Assembly: GCF_000482805.1 (NCBI RefSeq)
Contig: NZ_AXWT01000009.1
Coordinates: 62,001-126,000, forward strand
Direction of reading: 5' to 3'
DNA from: Deinococcus murrayi DSM 11303
GTDB lineage: Bacteria; Deinococcota; Deinococci; Deinococcales; Deinococcaceae
Length of the DNA: 64,000 nucleotides
Part shown: piece by piece, positions 37,437 to 49,600 of the stretch
How positions within the stretch are numbered: the stretch's first letter is position 1
Layout of the letters: each line of letters starts with the position of its first letter
Translations under genes and position numbers: made by a program
Notes under the pieces: generated by a model
What the model was told of the DNA's origin: nothing
Seen by the model: the letters and a program-made list of their open reading frames with translations, nothing else
The model's database searches: none

Positions 37437-37442
37437 AGGCTA
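37437..37442 (-). promoter_or_regulatory. leaderless -10 box of the VOC gene
   Basis: TAGCCT, eight bases, ATG; five bases from the divergent ADC-family box. Confidence 0.6.
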
Positions 37443-37447
37443 GCGCG

Positions 37448-37453
37448 TACCCT
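37448..37453 (+). promoter_or_regulatory. leaderless -10 box of the ADC-family gene
   Basis: TACCCT, six bases, ATG at 37460. Confidence 0.6.
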
Positions 37454-37459
37454 GGCCCC

Positions 37460-38083
37460 ATGCCCCCGCCCCCCTGGACCCTCACCGGACGCGGAGTCGT
37501 CGCGCTGACGCCCCGCGGCGTGCTGATGCTGGTGCGCTACGCGACCTCCCCGGTCGGCCCCTACGACGAGCTGCTGTGGGCTGCTCCCTCCCGCACCCCC
37601 GCCGGGTGGCGGCCCCAGGTGCGCTCCATCGTGGTGAGCACCCGCGAAAGCGTCGTGTGGGGGCGGCGCAACTGGGGGATTCCCAAGCGCCTGGCCCGCT
37701 TTGCCTGGGTGGGTGGCGAGCGGGCCGTAGAGGTGCGGGTGACTGCCTCGGACGGCACGGAGGTCGCCCGCCTGGGGTACGAGGTTGGCTCCTGGCGGGT
37801 GCCCGTCACCACCAGCCTTCTGCCCTCGCCCCTGCGAACCCTCGCGCAACCGGGGCTGGACGGCGCGGGCGGTTGGCTGCTGACCACGCTGGAGGCCACC
37901 GGGCACGTCACCCCGGCTCGGCTGGCGGTGGGTCACCTGCGGGGGCTGCTGCCCGCGCCGCCGCACGCCCACCCGCTCCTGGCCGTGGGTGTGCCGGAGT
38001 TCCGGCTGCGGTTTCCGGCTCCTGACCGGAGAGCCACAGGCACAAAAAAGCCGCCTTTTCGGGCGGTGATAGAAAAAGGATAG
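37460..38083 (+). CDS. acetoacetate decarboxylase-family protein
   Basis: 207 residues. GRRNWGIPKRLARF carries the Schiff-base Lys (Lys76) at the ADC position, preceded by the STRESVVWGRR region; the protein is beta-rich as expected. The family includes true acetoacetate decarboxylases and Schiff-base aldolases. The last 14 residues (GTKKPPFRAVIEKG) are encoded by a hairpin with flanking A-runs that has terminator form on the opposite strand, so the natural C-terminus may have been around FPAPD and the stop lost. Confidence 0.82.
   Translation: MPPPPWTLTGRGVVALTPRGVLMLVRYATSPVGPYDELLWAAPSRTPAGWRPQVRSIVVSTRESVVWGRRNWGIPKRLARFAWVGGERAVEVRVTASDGTEVARLGYEVGSWRVPVTTSLLPSPLRTLAQPGLDGAGGWLLTTLEATGHVTPARLAVGHLRGLLPAPPHAHPLLAVGVPEFRLRFPAPDRRATGTKKPPFRAVIEKG
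38044..38066 (-). terminator. minus-strand terminator inside the end of the ADC-family gene
   Basis: CCGCC-CGAAAA-GGCGG hairpin followed by CTTTTTT on the minus strand. No minus-strand gene ends here; the only visible source is the promoter at 38077-38105. Confidence 0.65.
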
Positions 38084-38105
38084 CGCGGGATACGGTATGC
38101 GTCAA
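38077..38105 (-). promoter_or_regulatory. orphan promoter facing a terminator
   Basis: TTGACG (38100-38105), 17-base spacer, TATCCT (38077-38082). Transcription would start near 38070 and meet the terminator at 38044-38066 within about 30 bases. Confidence 0.55.
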
Positions 38106-38202
38106 CCGCATCCAAGCGCCCTGGTCGGCGCTTCCCTTCCCCTCCGCCTGACCGCCCGTTCGGGGTGCATTGTCCCTCCGGCGGGGTGGAATAGTAGGCC
38201 CC

Positions 38203-40049
<1,847 letters not shown>

Positions 40050-40070
40050 GGCTCAGGCGGGCAGCGGGGG

Positions 40071-40101
40071 GGCAGGGGGCGCGGGTGTGCGGCCCCCTGC
40101 C
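40071..40101. terminator. bidirectional hairpin between convergent genes
   Basis: GGCAGGGGGC (40071-40080) and GCCCCCTGCC (40092-40101) form a perfect 10-bp stem ending at the stop codon of the minus-strand gene. No T-run follows on either strand. Confidence 0.55.
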
Positions 40102-40944
40102 TCAGCGTTTGGGGAAGAGAGCGGCCCCCACCCCGTATCCCAGCACCGGCGGCAGGGCGCACAGCAGGATGGAGACTTCCAGCGGCACCCCGCTCAGTAG
40201 CCCGGTCCCGAACCCGAACAGCCCCAGCGTCACCGCCAGTCCCAGGCACAGGCCCCAGAAGGCGGCGAGGCGGGGCTGCACGATGCCGTCGCGGGCGGCC
40301 CGCCCCCGCAGCACGGGCAGCACGACGAGGGTGGGGGAGAGGGAGACCGCGAGTTGCCCGGCAGAGGTCACGAAGACAGCCACCAGCAGGCCGGGCAGCC
40401 CCGCCTCGCTCACCAGCCCGGCTTCTCCCAGCCGCACAAAGGGCTGCGCCGCCACCACCAGCGCGGCCAGCGCCGGAGCGAGCAGCGGCCACAGCCAGGG
40501 CGTGAGCGGGGGCCGGGGCCGGGCGTCCTCCAGCGCGGCGGGGGAGGGGGGCAGGCCGCGCCGACGTTCGGCCAGCCGCCCCAGCCCCGCTCCCAAGAGA
40601 AAGGCCGGGCCGAGGGGAAACATCCAGCCCAGCATCCCGTACATTCCCATCCCGATATTCGCGTCCCGGTTGACCTCCGGGTGCAGTAGGGCGACGCTGG
40701 CCCACACCGACGCGAGCGCCGCCCCGACCCCTCCCCAGGCCGCCGCCACGGAATGCCGCCGCCCCAGCCCCAGCGCGAGGGCCGCCATCACGCCGACCGG
40801 GGCGAGCAGCAGGGGTGCGGAACTCGCCAGGCTCCACCACTGCGGCCCCTCCAGTGAGACGGCGCGGAGCACCCCCGCGACGACCCCCAGCCCCGCGAGG
40901 CCCAGCATCCACAGGGGCAGGGGCAGGTCGGGTGCCCGCCTCAT
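40102..40944 (-). CDS. multi-pass membrane protein of the kinase operon
   Basis: 280 residues, about seven hydrophobic helices separated by short loops and one polar Arg/Pro-rich loop (about 128-150). No motif I recognise. It overlaps the response-regulator gene by four bases, so it is the last gene of the kinase, DUF4097-like, regulator operon and may be the regulated effector or an accessory sensor. Confidence 0.8.
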   Translation of the reverse strand: MRRAPDLPLPLWMLGLAGLGVVAGVLRAVSLEGPQWWSLASSAPLLLAPVGVMAALALGLGRRHSVAAAWGGVGAALASVWASVALLHPEVNRDANIGMGMYGMLGWMFPLGPAFLLGAGLGRLAERRRGLPPSPAALEDARPRPPLTPWLWPLLAPALAALVVAAQPFVRLGEAGLVSEAGLPGLLVAVFVTSAGQLAVSLSPTLVVLPVLRGRAARDGIVQPRLAAFWGLCLGLAVTLGLFGFGTGLLSGVPLEVSILLCALPPVLGYGVGAALFPKR

Positions 40945-41591
40945 CCCTCCTCCAACTTCGCCAGCCCGTGCCGCAGCGCGTACAGGGCGGCCTGGGTGCG
41001 GCTTTCCAGGCCCAGCTTGCTCAGGAGGCGGCTCACGTGCGTCTTCACGGTCGCCTCGGTGACCTTCTGGTCGGCGGCGATGTCGCGGTTGGAGTAGCCC
41101 CGCGCGATGAGTTGCAGCACGATGACCTCCTTGGGGGTCAGGCTCTCGCGCATCTCCGGCGAGCGGAAGTCCCGGACCAGCCGCCGGGCCGCTTCGGGGT
41201 GCAGCCGCACCTCGCCCCGTGCGGCGGCGTGGATGGCTTCGGCGAGCGTGTCGGAGGAAGCGTCCTTGAGCAGGTAGCTCGTCGCCCCGGCGTCAATCGC
41301 GCCGTTGACCTTGTGTTCCTCCAGGGTGCTTGTCAGGGCGATCACCTCCGTATCGGGCAGGGTGCGCCGCAGGGCGCGGGTGGCCTGGAGGCCGTCCATC
41401 ACGGGCATCATCAGGTCCATCACGACCACGTCGGGGCGCAGGCGCTCGGCTTCGGCGAGGGCTTCTTCGCCGTTGGCGGCCTCGCCCACCACCTCGATGA
41501 GGGGGTCGAGGCCCAGAAAGAGCCGCAGCCCCTGCCGAACGACGGCGTGGTCGTCGACCAGCAGGACGCGGACGGGGCGGGGGTCGGTCAT
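40941..41591 (-). CDS. NarL/FixJ-family response regulator
   Basis: 216 residues. Receiver domain with acidic pocket Asp13/Asp14, phospho-acceptor Asp59 (VVVMDLMMP) and Lys109 (YLLKD); LuxR-type helix-turn-helix at about 150-205 (LTPKEVIVLQLIARGYSNRDIA, split here by its motif). Closest in layout to LiaR/DegU-type regulators. Its ATG overlaps the DUF4097-like stop by four bases; the histidine kinase upstream is its evident partner. Confidence 0.95.
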   Translation of the reverse strand: MTDPRPVRVLLVDDHAVVRQGLRLFLGLDPLIEVVGEAANGEEALAEAERLRPDVVVMDLMMPVMDGLQATRALRRTLPDTEVIALTSTLEEHKVNGAIDAGATSYLLKDASSDTLAEAIHAAARGEVRLHPEAARRLVRDFRSPEMRESLTPKEVIVLQLIARGYSNRDIAADQKVTEATVKTHVSRLLSKLGLESRTQAALYALRHGLAKLEEG

Positions 41592-42637
41592 GGGATGTCT
41601 CCTTCTTCGGGCAGGCGGCGGACGAGGCGCAAGCGGGGCGCTTCGACCCGCAGGTCGAGGTCGGGGTCGGTCAGGGCGGCGGGGTCGGTGGCGGCCACGT
41701 TCCCCCGCCGCAGCAGGTCGCCGGGCGGGTCGAGCCACTCGCCCCCCACCAGCCGCACGCGGGCGGAGGTGTCGGGCGGGAGGCTGAGGCGCACCTCGCC
41801 GGAGGTCGTCCGCAGCGTGAGGGTGCCCGCCGCCCCATCGGGCAGCCGCAGGGCGAGGTCGCCGGAGGTCGAGGTGACGGTCCCGGCCTCCCCCCGCGGC
41901 AGCTCGCCCGTCACGTCGCCGCTCTGCGTGCTGACGGTCAGCCGCCTCGCCCGCGCCTCCCCCAGCCGCAGGGTGACCGGGCCGCTGCCGGTGCTCACGC
42001 TCAGGGTGGGTGCTCGCCATGCGGCGGGGGCGCGGAGGGTGACCGCCCCGCTCGCCGTCGCCAGGGTGAGGGGGCCACTCTCCAGCGCGGGCAGGGTCGC
42101 GGTGAGGGCACCGGAGTGGGTGCGGGCGGTCAGCTCGCGCACCTGCAGGGCGTGCAGGTCCAGCCGCAGCTCGCCGCTCGCGGTCCCCGCCTCCAGGCGC
42201 AGGGGCACCCCCCGCGAGAGCTGCACGTCGAGGCGGTGCGGGACCGGGTGGGGGTTCAGGTTCACGACCCCCTCGCCCAGCGGGGCCACGTTCAGCCGCA
42301 CGCTCACCCGCAGTCGCCCGCCCTCCCGCGAGGTCTGCACCCGCAGGGGGTTGCGCTCGCGGTGGGTGGCCCGCCCGGTCAGCGCCTCCCGCCCCGGCCA
42401 CGGCAACCCCGCCACCCCCAGGGCGGTGCGGTCGCCCGCGAGCTGCACGCCAAGCGCCGTGGCCCCCGCCAGCGGCACCGAGAGCGGCGTCTCGCGCACG
42501 TTCAGGCCGGGGGCAGGCGTGACCCGCCAGCCCGCCCAGGTCAGCGCCCCCCCCGCCGCGACCAGCCCCAGCCCCAGCGCGATGCGGGCGAGCACCGGGC
42601 TGAGGGGCCGCGCCGGGGGGCGGGTGGGGGTGCTCAC
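41588..42637 (-). CDS. DUF4097-like beta-helix membrane protein
   Basis: 349 residues. One N-terminal membrane helix (about 16-36), then repeated short strands of the type TxSGxLTATLP, TASGAVTLRAP and STQSGDVTGELP, the regular beta-strand repeat of DUF4097 (adhesin-like) proteins. In firmicutes, such proteins (LiaG-like) accompany LiaRS cell-envelope stress systems. It lies between kinase and regulator with four-base overlaps on both sides, so it belongs to the same signalling unit. Probably extracytoplasmic. Confidence 0.85.
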   Translation of the reverse strand: MSTPTRPPARPLSPVLARIALGLGLVAAGGALTWAGWRVTPAPGLNVRETPLSVPLAGATALGVQLAGDRTALGVAGLPWPGREALTGRATHRERNPLRVQTSREGGRLRVSVRLNVAPLGEGVVNLNPHPVPHRLDVQLSRGVPLRLEAGTASGELRLDLHALQVRELTARTHSGALTATLPALESGPLTLATASGAVTLRAPAAWRAPTLSVSTGSGPVTLRLGEARARRLTVSTQSGDVTGELPRGEAGTVTSTSGDLALRLPDGAAGTLTLRTTSGEVRLSLPPDTSARVRLVGGEWLDPPGDLLRRGNVAATDPAALTDPDLDLRVEAPRLRLVRRLPEEGDIP

Positions 42638-44331
42638 GCTCCCGCCTCCGTCGCCTCCGGGGGGGCAGTGGGCAGGGTCAGGGTGACGGTCGTGCCCGCG
42701 CCGGGCCTGCTGTGCACCCTCAGCTCGCCCCCCGCCTCCCGCGCCCGCTCGCGCATGGAGCGCTGGCCCAGGGTGCCGCCGGGGGGAGCGGCGGGGTCAA
42801 AGCCGCGCCCGTCGTCGCGCACCGTGAGCCGCACCGCGTTCCCTTCCTCCCGCAGCGAGAGCCGCACCTCGCGGGCGCGGGCGTGCTTGACGACGTTGTG
42901 CAGGGCTTCTTGCGCGACCCGGTAGGCGGCGGCCTGGGCGTGCGGGGTGAGGGCGGGTTCCTGAGGCATCTCCGTATGGACGGTCAGGCCGTGCCGCGCT
43001 TCCAGGGCGTGCGCGGTCAGCGCGAGGGCCGCGACCAACCCGCCTTCCTCCAGGGCGTCGGGGCGCAGGCTAAAGAGGAGGGCCTTCATCTCGGAGACGC
43101 CCCCTTCGGCGAGCCGGATGGTGTAGTCCAGGCTCTCGCGGGCGCGGGCGGGGTCGCGCTCCAGGGTGGCGAGGGCGGTCTTGGCCCCCAGGGTGATGCC
43201 GTAGAGGGCCTGCGCCACGCTGTCGTGCAGCTCGCGGGCCAGCCGCGCCCGCTCCAGTTCGCCGCCGCGCTCGCCCGCCCGCCGGATGAGTTCGGCGGCG
43301 TGCAGGGCCGTGCCCGCGTGGTCCGCGATGGAGAGCAAAAAGGCGAGTTCGTCCGCGCCGGGGCGGGTGCCGGGGGCGTAGGTGGCCCGCAGCGTTCCCC
43401 CGTCTTGCCCGCCCGCCACCACCGGCAGGGTGGCCAGCGTGCCCCCGCCGGGCAGGGGCCGCACGTCCGCTCCGCCGGGCGGGGGCAGCGGGCCAGGGCC
43501 GTGCAGGGCGGGGTCATCCGGGCCGCTCCGGGTTCGCAGGGTACCGTCGGGGGCCGTTAGCGCCACCGCTGCCGCCGTACTCGCCGCCCGCGCCTGCCCC
43601 GCGAGGTCGGCCAGGGTCGCGCCCAGGTCGTCCCCCAGCGCCACCCGCCCGGCGGCCCGGCGCAGCGCCACGACCTCCCGCCGAGCACTCGCCCCGTCGG
43701 GCGGCACCGAGAGCAGCGCAAAGGCCAGCCACGCCCACACCCGCCCCAGCAGGTTAAGCACCCCGCCCGTCACCAGGAGGCCCCCCGCCCCCGCGAGCAC
43801 CAGCCCCGCCACGCCGGGAGCCGCGAGGGTCACCTCTCCGCCCCCCCAGCTCACCGGGAGGGGACCCGCCGCCCACCACGGGGCCGTCAGCCCCAGCACC
43901 GAGGCCGTCAGCAGCACCCCCAGCACCGCCCAGCACAGCGCCGCGAGCGGCAGTTGCAGGAGGTGAAACATCAGCGCCCGGTAGGTCGCCCCGTCTGCGA
44001 GGGTGGCCCGCAGCCAGCCCGCCGCCCCGCCTGCCGGGGGAGGCGGCGCGGGGGCGAAGTGCAGCCCCAGCAGCCGCGCCAGCCCCCGCTGCACCTCCGC
44101 CAGCCCCGGCACCAGCCACAGGGTCCCCAGCAGCAGCCCGGCCCCCACGAGAAGGGGCAGCGTCACCACCCCGGCGAGCACGCCCCCCAGCAGCAGCCCG
44201 GCCCCCAGCGCTCCCAACGGCAGCGCGAGCGCCACATACAGCGCGGTGCGGTAGGTCTGCGCGTCCCGCAGGTCGGCCAGGGGGCCGGGCGGGGCGGGGG
44301 GCCAGGCGGCGCGGGTCATCCGCCTCATCAT
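42634..44331 (-). CDS. membrane sensor histidine kinase (HisKA_3/LiaS-like)
   Basis: 565 residues. Six or so membrane helices in the first 205 residues, a GAF-like linker (about 225-345), then the HisKA_3 dimerisation helix with phospho-His369 in RARELHDSVAQAL (written in part) and a GHKL ATPase with the N-box region AQEALHNVVKHA, G1 DDGRGFD and a GQRSMRERA loop. Family of LiaS/NarX kinases. TAGCCT six bases before the ATG indicates a leaderless operon mRNA. First gene of the four-gene operon. Confidence 0.93.
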   Translation of the reverse strand: MMRRMTRAAWPPAPPGPLADLRDAQTYRTALYVALALPLGALGAGLLLGGVLAGVVTLPLLVGAGLLLGTLWLVPGLAEVQRGLARLLGLHFAPAPPPPAGGAAGWLRATLADGATYRALMFHLLQLPLAALCWAVLGVLLTASVLGLTAPWWAAGPLPVSWGGGEVTLAAPGVAGLVLAGAGGLLVTGGVLNLLGRVWAWLAFALLSVPPDGASARREVVALRRAAGRVALGDDLGATLADLAGQARAASTAAAVALTAPDGTLRTRSGPDDPALHGPGPLPPPGGADVRPLPGGGTLATLPVVAGGQDGGTLRATYAPGTRPGADELAFLLSIADHAGTALHAAELIRRAGERGGELERARLARELHDSVAQALYGITLGAKTALATLERDPARARESLDYTIRLAEGGVSEMKALLFSLRPDALEEGGLVAALALTAHALEARHGLTVHTEMPQEPALTPHAQAAAYRVAQEALHNVVKHARAREVRLSLREEGNAVRLTVRDDGRGFDPAAPPGGTLGQRSMRERAREAGGELRVHSRPGAGTTVTLTLPTAPPEATEAGA

Positions 44332-44337
44332 GCCCCC

Positions 44338-44343
44338 AGGCTA
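44338..44343 (-). promoter_or_regulatory. leaderless -10 box of the kinase operon
   Basis: TAGCCT, six bases, ATG (second ATG follows directly). Confidence 0.65.
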
Positions 44344-44392
44344 GGGGGTGGGGGAGGGGGGAAGCGTCCGCCCAAAGGGGGAGGGGAAGAGG

Positions 44393-45841
44393 TCAGCGCC
44401 GCACGGGCAAGGGCGGCAGCGCCCGCTCCTCCACCCAGCGCCGCACTGCGCCTTCTGCCCCCGCGCCCGCCCGCTCGCGCACGAAGGCGAGGAAAGCCGG
44501 GGTGCTCACCGTGCCCGGCCCCGCCGAGAAGCGGGTCACGTAGGCCCGCAGGAAGTCGCGGAAGGCGGCGTCCCCGATCTCGGCCCGCAGCGCGTGGAAG
44601 GTGAGCGCCCCGCGCTGGTAGGTCGTGAGGTCGAACAGCTCTCCGGTCCGGGTCGCCGCGAGGGGCCGGGTGCCCGCGCGGGTCAGGTTGGCGTGCCAGC
44701 GGGCGGCGTAGGCCTGCCCGTCCCCGCCGAGGTGCTCGGTCCACAGCAGCTCGGCGTAGGCGGCCAGCGCCTCCGAGAGCCACACGTCGGGCCACTGGGC
44801 GGGCGTGACCGCGTTGCCGAACCACTGGTGGGCGAGTTCGTGGACGGCCACCCGCTCGGTGCTCATGTTCAGCGGCAGAGTGGACAGGGTCGCCGTCTCC
44901 AGCGCGGGCAGCCGGGGGGTGACCACCGCCACCCCGTAGGCCGCAAAGGGGTACGGCCCGAACCACTCCGCGAGGACCCGCAGCGCCTCGTCGGTGCGCC
45001 CGAAGGCTTCCCGCACCGTGCCGGGCGTCTCCGGCGGGAAGTAGTCGCGCCGCGCCACCGCCCGCCCCCCCACGCCGACGGGCACGGCGGCCCCGTCTAC
45101 CCGCTCGAAGCGGTCCACGAAGACCCCCAGCGCATAGGTCGGGATGGGTTCGCGCTGCGTGAAGGTGAAGGTGCTCGTCCCCCCCGCGTCCACCCTTCCG
45201 GCCTCCACCCCACTCGCCGCTGCGACGTACCCGCGCGGCACGGTCACCCGCGTCGTGAAGGTCGCCTTGTCGGAGGGGTGGTCGTTCGACGGCAGGAAGG
45301 TGTGCGTGCCGTTCGGCTCGCTCAGGAGGAAGGTCGTCCCCGCTCGCCCGTCCCCGGCGGGGACTGCCTGCCAGCCCAGCAAGAGCGGCGTGGGAAAGTC
45401 GGGGTCCGCCCGCTCGCCGGGCGTGCCCGCGTACTCCACCGTCAGCCGAGCCGCCGTGCCGGGCCGCAGCGGGGCGGGGGGCGTGACCGTGAGCTTGGCG
45501 GCCCGCTCGTCCACCCGGAAGGGCACCGCCCGGTCATTCCAGCGCACCGCCGTCACCCCCGGCCCCAGGAAGTCCAGCCGCACCTGCGCGAGGGGCCGCG
45601 TGCTCGCCAGCGTCAGCGTGACCACCCCGCGCACCGCTCGCGTGCCCGGCTCGCTGACGGTAAGGTGCAGGTCATAGTGCCGCACGTCCAGCCCCGCCTG
45701 CCCCAGCCCCGGAAAGAGGGGGTCGCGCAGCGTCTCGGTGAGGGCGGCGGGGGCACGCGGCGCGGGCTGCGCGGGCACCGGGGTCGCCGTGAGCAGCCCC
45801 AGCGCGAGCAGGGCGAGGAGGAAGGAAAAAGGGCGGCGCAT
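44393..45841 (-). CDS. M1-family (gluzincin) metallopeptidase, secreted
   Basis: 482 residues. Signal peptide at residues 1-24. Zinc site HELAHQWFGN near residue 331 and the second-shell Glu in SEALAAYAE 18 residues on. The exopeptidase GAMEN signature of typical M1 enzymes is replaced by ALETATLS, so exopeptidase specificity is doubtful. Shorter than usual M1 proteins (about 850), ending after the catalytic domain and a helical tail. TAGCCT five bases before the ATG. Confidence 0.9.
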   Translation of the reverse strand: MRRPFSFLLALLALGLLTATPVPAQPAPRAPAALTETLRDPLFPGLGQAGLDVRHYDLHLTVSEPGTRAVRGVVTLTLASTRPLAQVRLDFLGPGVTAVRWNDRAVPFRVDERAAKLTVTPPAPLRPGTAARLTVEYAGTPGERADPDFPTPLLLGWQAVPAGDGRAGTTFLLSEPNGTHTFLPSNDHPSDKATFTTRVTVPRGYVAAASGVEAGRVDAGGTSTFTFTQREPIPTYALGVFVDRFERVDGAAVPVGVGGRAVARRDYFPPETPGTVREAFGRTDEALRVLAEWFGPYPFAAYGVAVVTPRLPALETATLSTLPLNMSTERVAVHELAHQWFGNAVTPAQWPDVWLSEALAAYAELLWTEHLGGDGQAYAARWHANLTRAGTRPLAATRTGELFDLTTYQRGALTFHALRAEIGDAAFRDFLRAYVTRFSAGPGTVSTPAFLAFVRERAGAGAEGAVRRWVEERALPPLPVRR

Positions 45842-45846
45842 GGCCC

Positions 45847-45852
45847 AGGCTA
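45847..45852 (-). promoter_or_regulatory. leaderless -10 box of the M1 peptidase gene
   Basis: TAGCCT, five bases, ATG. Confidence 0.6.
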
Positions 45853-45913
45853 GAGCCTGCGGGGGAGGGGCAGGGGTGGCGGGGGTTGCAGAAGCCCGCC
45901 CTCTGAGTGGGGT

Positions 45914-45943
45914 GCTGGCCGCTGGCCGCCGGAAGCTGGCGGC
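45914..45943. repeat. single-arm copy of the CAGCTTCCAGC-type repeat
   Basis: GCTGGCCGCTGGCCGCCGGAAGCTGGC-type sequence (positions 45914-45940) ends at the stop of the Nudix gene. It resembles the right arm of the repeat at 31543-31560. Confidence 0.5.
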
Positions 45944-46419
45944 TAAATCGGGTAGTACGCCCGCGCTTCTCCCCTCAGGAAGTCGCGGGTGGGCACCCAG
46001 ACGAGCGGATTGCGCTCCTCGCACTCTGGGGGCGGGCCGTAACGGATGAGCGCCTCCACCTGCGCGAAGGGGACCCACTTGACGCCCACAACTTCCGGGT
46101 CGGTGGGGTCGAGGTCGCCGTGGTAGGCGGCAGTAAAGCGGGCAAAGTTGGCGTAGCACTCGTGGCGGGTGCCGCGCAGCATCTCGCCTTCGAGCAGGCT
46201 GACAAAGCGCAGGTCGGTGACCGTGAGGCCCGTCTCGACCGCCACCTGCCGCACGGCGGCGTCCGCGAGGCTCTCGCCGGGAAGCGCCTTGCCACCGGGC
46301 AGGCCGTAAAAAATGCTGCCGTCGTCCATGCGCTCTTCGACGAGCAGCAGCTCCTCACCCCGCACCAGGTAGACATGCGCGGCGCGTTTGATGGGCAGGG
46401 TGCGCGACAGGTGGCTCAT
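45943..46419 (-). CDS. Nudix hydrolase with altered Nudix box
   Basis: 158 residues. Nudix fold with GGKALPGESLADAAVRQVAVETGL covering the box: Gly43, Glu49 and Glu62 fit the GX5EX7REUXEEXGU pattern, but the first Glu after Arg57 is Gln58 and the next Glu is Val61, so metal binding may be weakened. Deinococci carry many Nudix paralogues; substrate unknown. TACACT eight bases before ATG 46419. Confidence 0.85.
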   Translation of the reverse strand: MSHLSRTLPIKRAAHVYLVRGEELLLVEERMDDGSIFYGLPGGKALPGESLADAAVRQVAVETGLTVTDLRFVSLLEGEMLRGTRHECYANFARFTAAYHGDLDPTDPEVVGVKWVPFAQVEALIRYGPPPECEERNPLVWVPTRDFLRGEARAYYPI

Positions 46420-46427
46420 TGGAAAAG

Positions 46428-46433
46428 AGTGTA
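46428..46433 (-). promoter_or_regulatory. leaderless -10 box of the Nudix gene
   Basis: TACACT, eight bases, ATG. Confidence 0.6.
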
Positions 46434-46440
46434 GCAACCT

Positions 46441-46464
46441 GCGGCCAGCTTCCAGCAGCCAGCG
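46441..46464. repeat. single-arm copy of the CAGCTTCCAGC-type repeat
   Basis: GGCCAGCTTCCAGCAGCCAGC-like sequence between the Nudix and thioesterase genes; matches the left arm at 31474-31491 and the arm at 52083. Confidence 0.55.
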
Positions 46465-46472
46465 GTGAGGGG

Positions 46473-46880
46473 TCAGTGCTCCGCCGTCAGCAGGGCCAGC
46501 ACGTCGGCGGGGAGGCGAGCGGGGCGGTAGGTTTTGTCGGTGGCGATGTGGCGGGTTTCGCCCGTCGCCAGCAGGGTCTCCTGGTGCCGCAACTCGTAGC
46601 GAAAGGTCAGCGTCCGCGACCGCACTTCACCCACCCGCGTCAGCAGGGTGAGTTCCTCGTCGTAGCGGGCAGCGCGGCGGTATTCCACGTTCAGGCCGGA
46701 GAGCATCAGGTAGTACCCCCGCGCCTCGACCTCGGCGTAGGGCAGCCCCAGCGCCCGCATCAGGTCGCTGCGGCCCACCTCGAACCACACCGGGTAGGTG
46801 GCGTGGTGGGCCACCCCCATCGCGTCCGTCTCGGCGTAGCGCACCCGGATGACGGTGCGGGTTTCAAAGGGGGCGCTCAC
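46473..46880 (-). CDS. acyl-CoA thioesterase, 4HBT/YbgC type
   Basis: 135 residues. Hot-dog fold with [21 protein letters not shown] carrying the catalytic Asp19 as in 4-hydroxybenzoyl-CoA thioesterase/YbgC. Hydrolyses acyl-CoA esters; chain length unknown. Its ATG overlaps the rbfA stop by four bases. Confidence 0.92.
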   Translation of the reverse strand: MSAPFETRTVIRVRYAETDAMGVAHHATYPVWFEVGRSDLMRALGLPYAEVEARGYYLMLSGLNVEYRRAARYDEELTLLTRVGEVRSRTLTFRYELRHQETLLATGETRHIATDKTYRPARLPADVLALLTAEH

Positions 46881-47164
46881 CGCCGCCCCTTTGCCGCGTC
46901 GTAGAACTCCAGTTGGGGGGTGCGGCGCATCCGGACCTGCGCGGCGACCTCGCGCTGGAGGTGCCCCCGCGCCCGGCCCAGGGCCTCCAGCAGCTCAGGC
47001 ATGTCGGCCCCCATCGCGCTGACATACACGCGGGCGAGGCCGTAGTCAGGGGTCACGGTCACCCGCTCGACCGTCACGATGAGGGGCACGCGGGGGTCAC
47101 GCAGCTCCGCGATGGCGGACGACAGGACGCGGGTGAGCTGGGCCTGCACCTGGGCGGGCTTCAT
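46877..47164 (-). CDS. rbfA: ribosome-binding factor A
   Basis: 95 residues. KH-like fold 30S maturation factor: [20 protein letters not shown] and [15 protein letters not shown] are typical, as is the ending [17 protein letters not shown] at 47164 with AGGTG seven bases upstream; a longer frame to 47287 is rejected. It is unusual in being coupled to a thioesterase gene rather than to infB/truB. Confidence 0.93.
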   Translation of the reverse strand: MKPAQVQAQLTRVLSSAIAELRDPRVPLIVTVERVTVTPDYGLARVYVSAMGADMPELLEALGRARGHLQREVAAQVRMRRTPQLEFYDAAKGRR

Positions 47165-47219
47165 GGATGCACCTGGAGGGAAAAGAAAAGCGCGGACATG
47201 GGGGCATGGTAAGGGCTGC

Positions 47220-48551
<1,332 letters not shown>

Positions 48552-48625
48552 CCCCCCCAGGGGAGCACGCGGACGCGGGCGCGGGGATGAGAGGGGCTGA
48601 CGCGAACTTGGCCCACGTCCGGCCC

Positions 48626-48672
48626 AAACCGGGAGGGCCGCAGGGGAAGTCCCCCTACGGCCCTCCCGGTTT
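48626..48672. terminator. strong bidirectional hairpin
   Basis: 15-bp perfect arms AAACCGGGAGGGCCG (48626-48640) and CGGCCCTCCCGGTTT (48658-48672) with an inner AGGGG/CCCCT stem. It lies just past the end of the ABC permease operon (minus strand), for which it is the likely terminator. Confidence 0.75.
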
Positions 48673-48685
48673 GGCAGCGTCCCGC

Positions 48686-49599
<914 letters not shown>

Positions 49600-49600
<1 letters not shown>

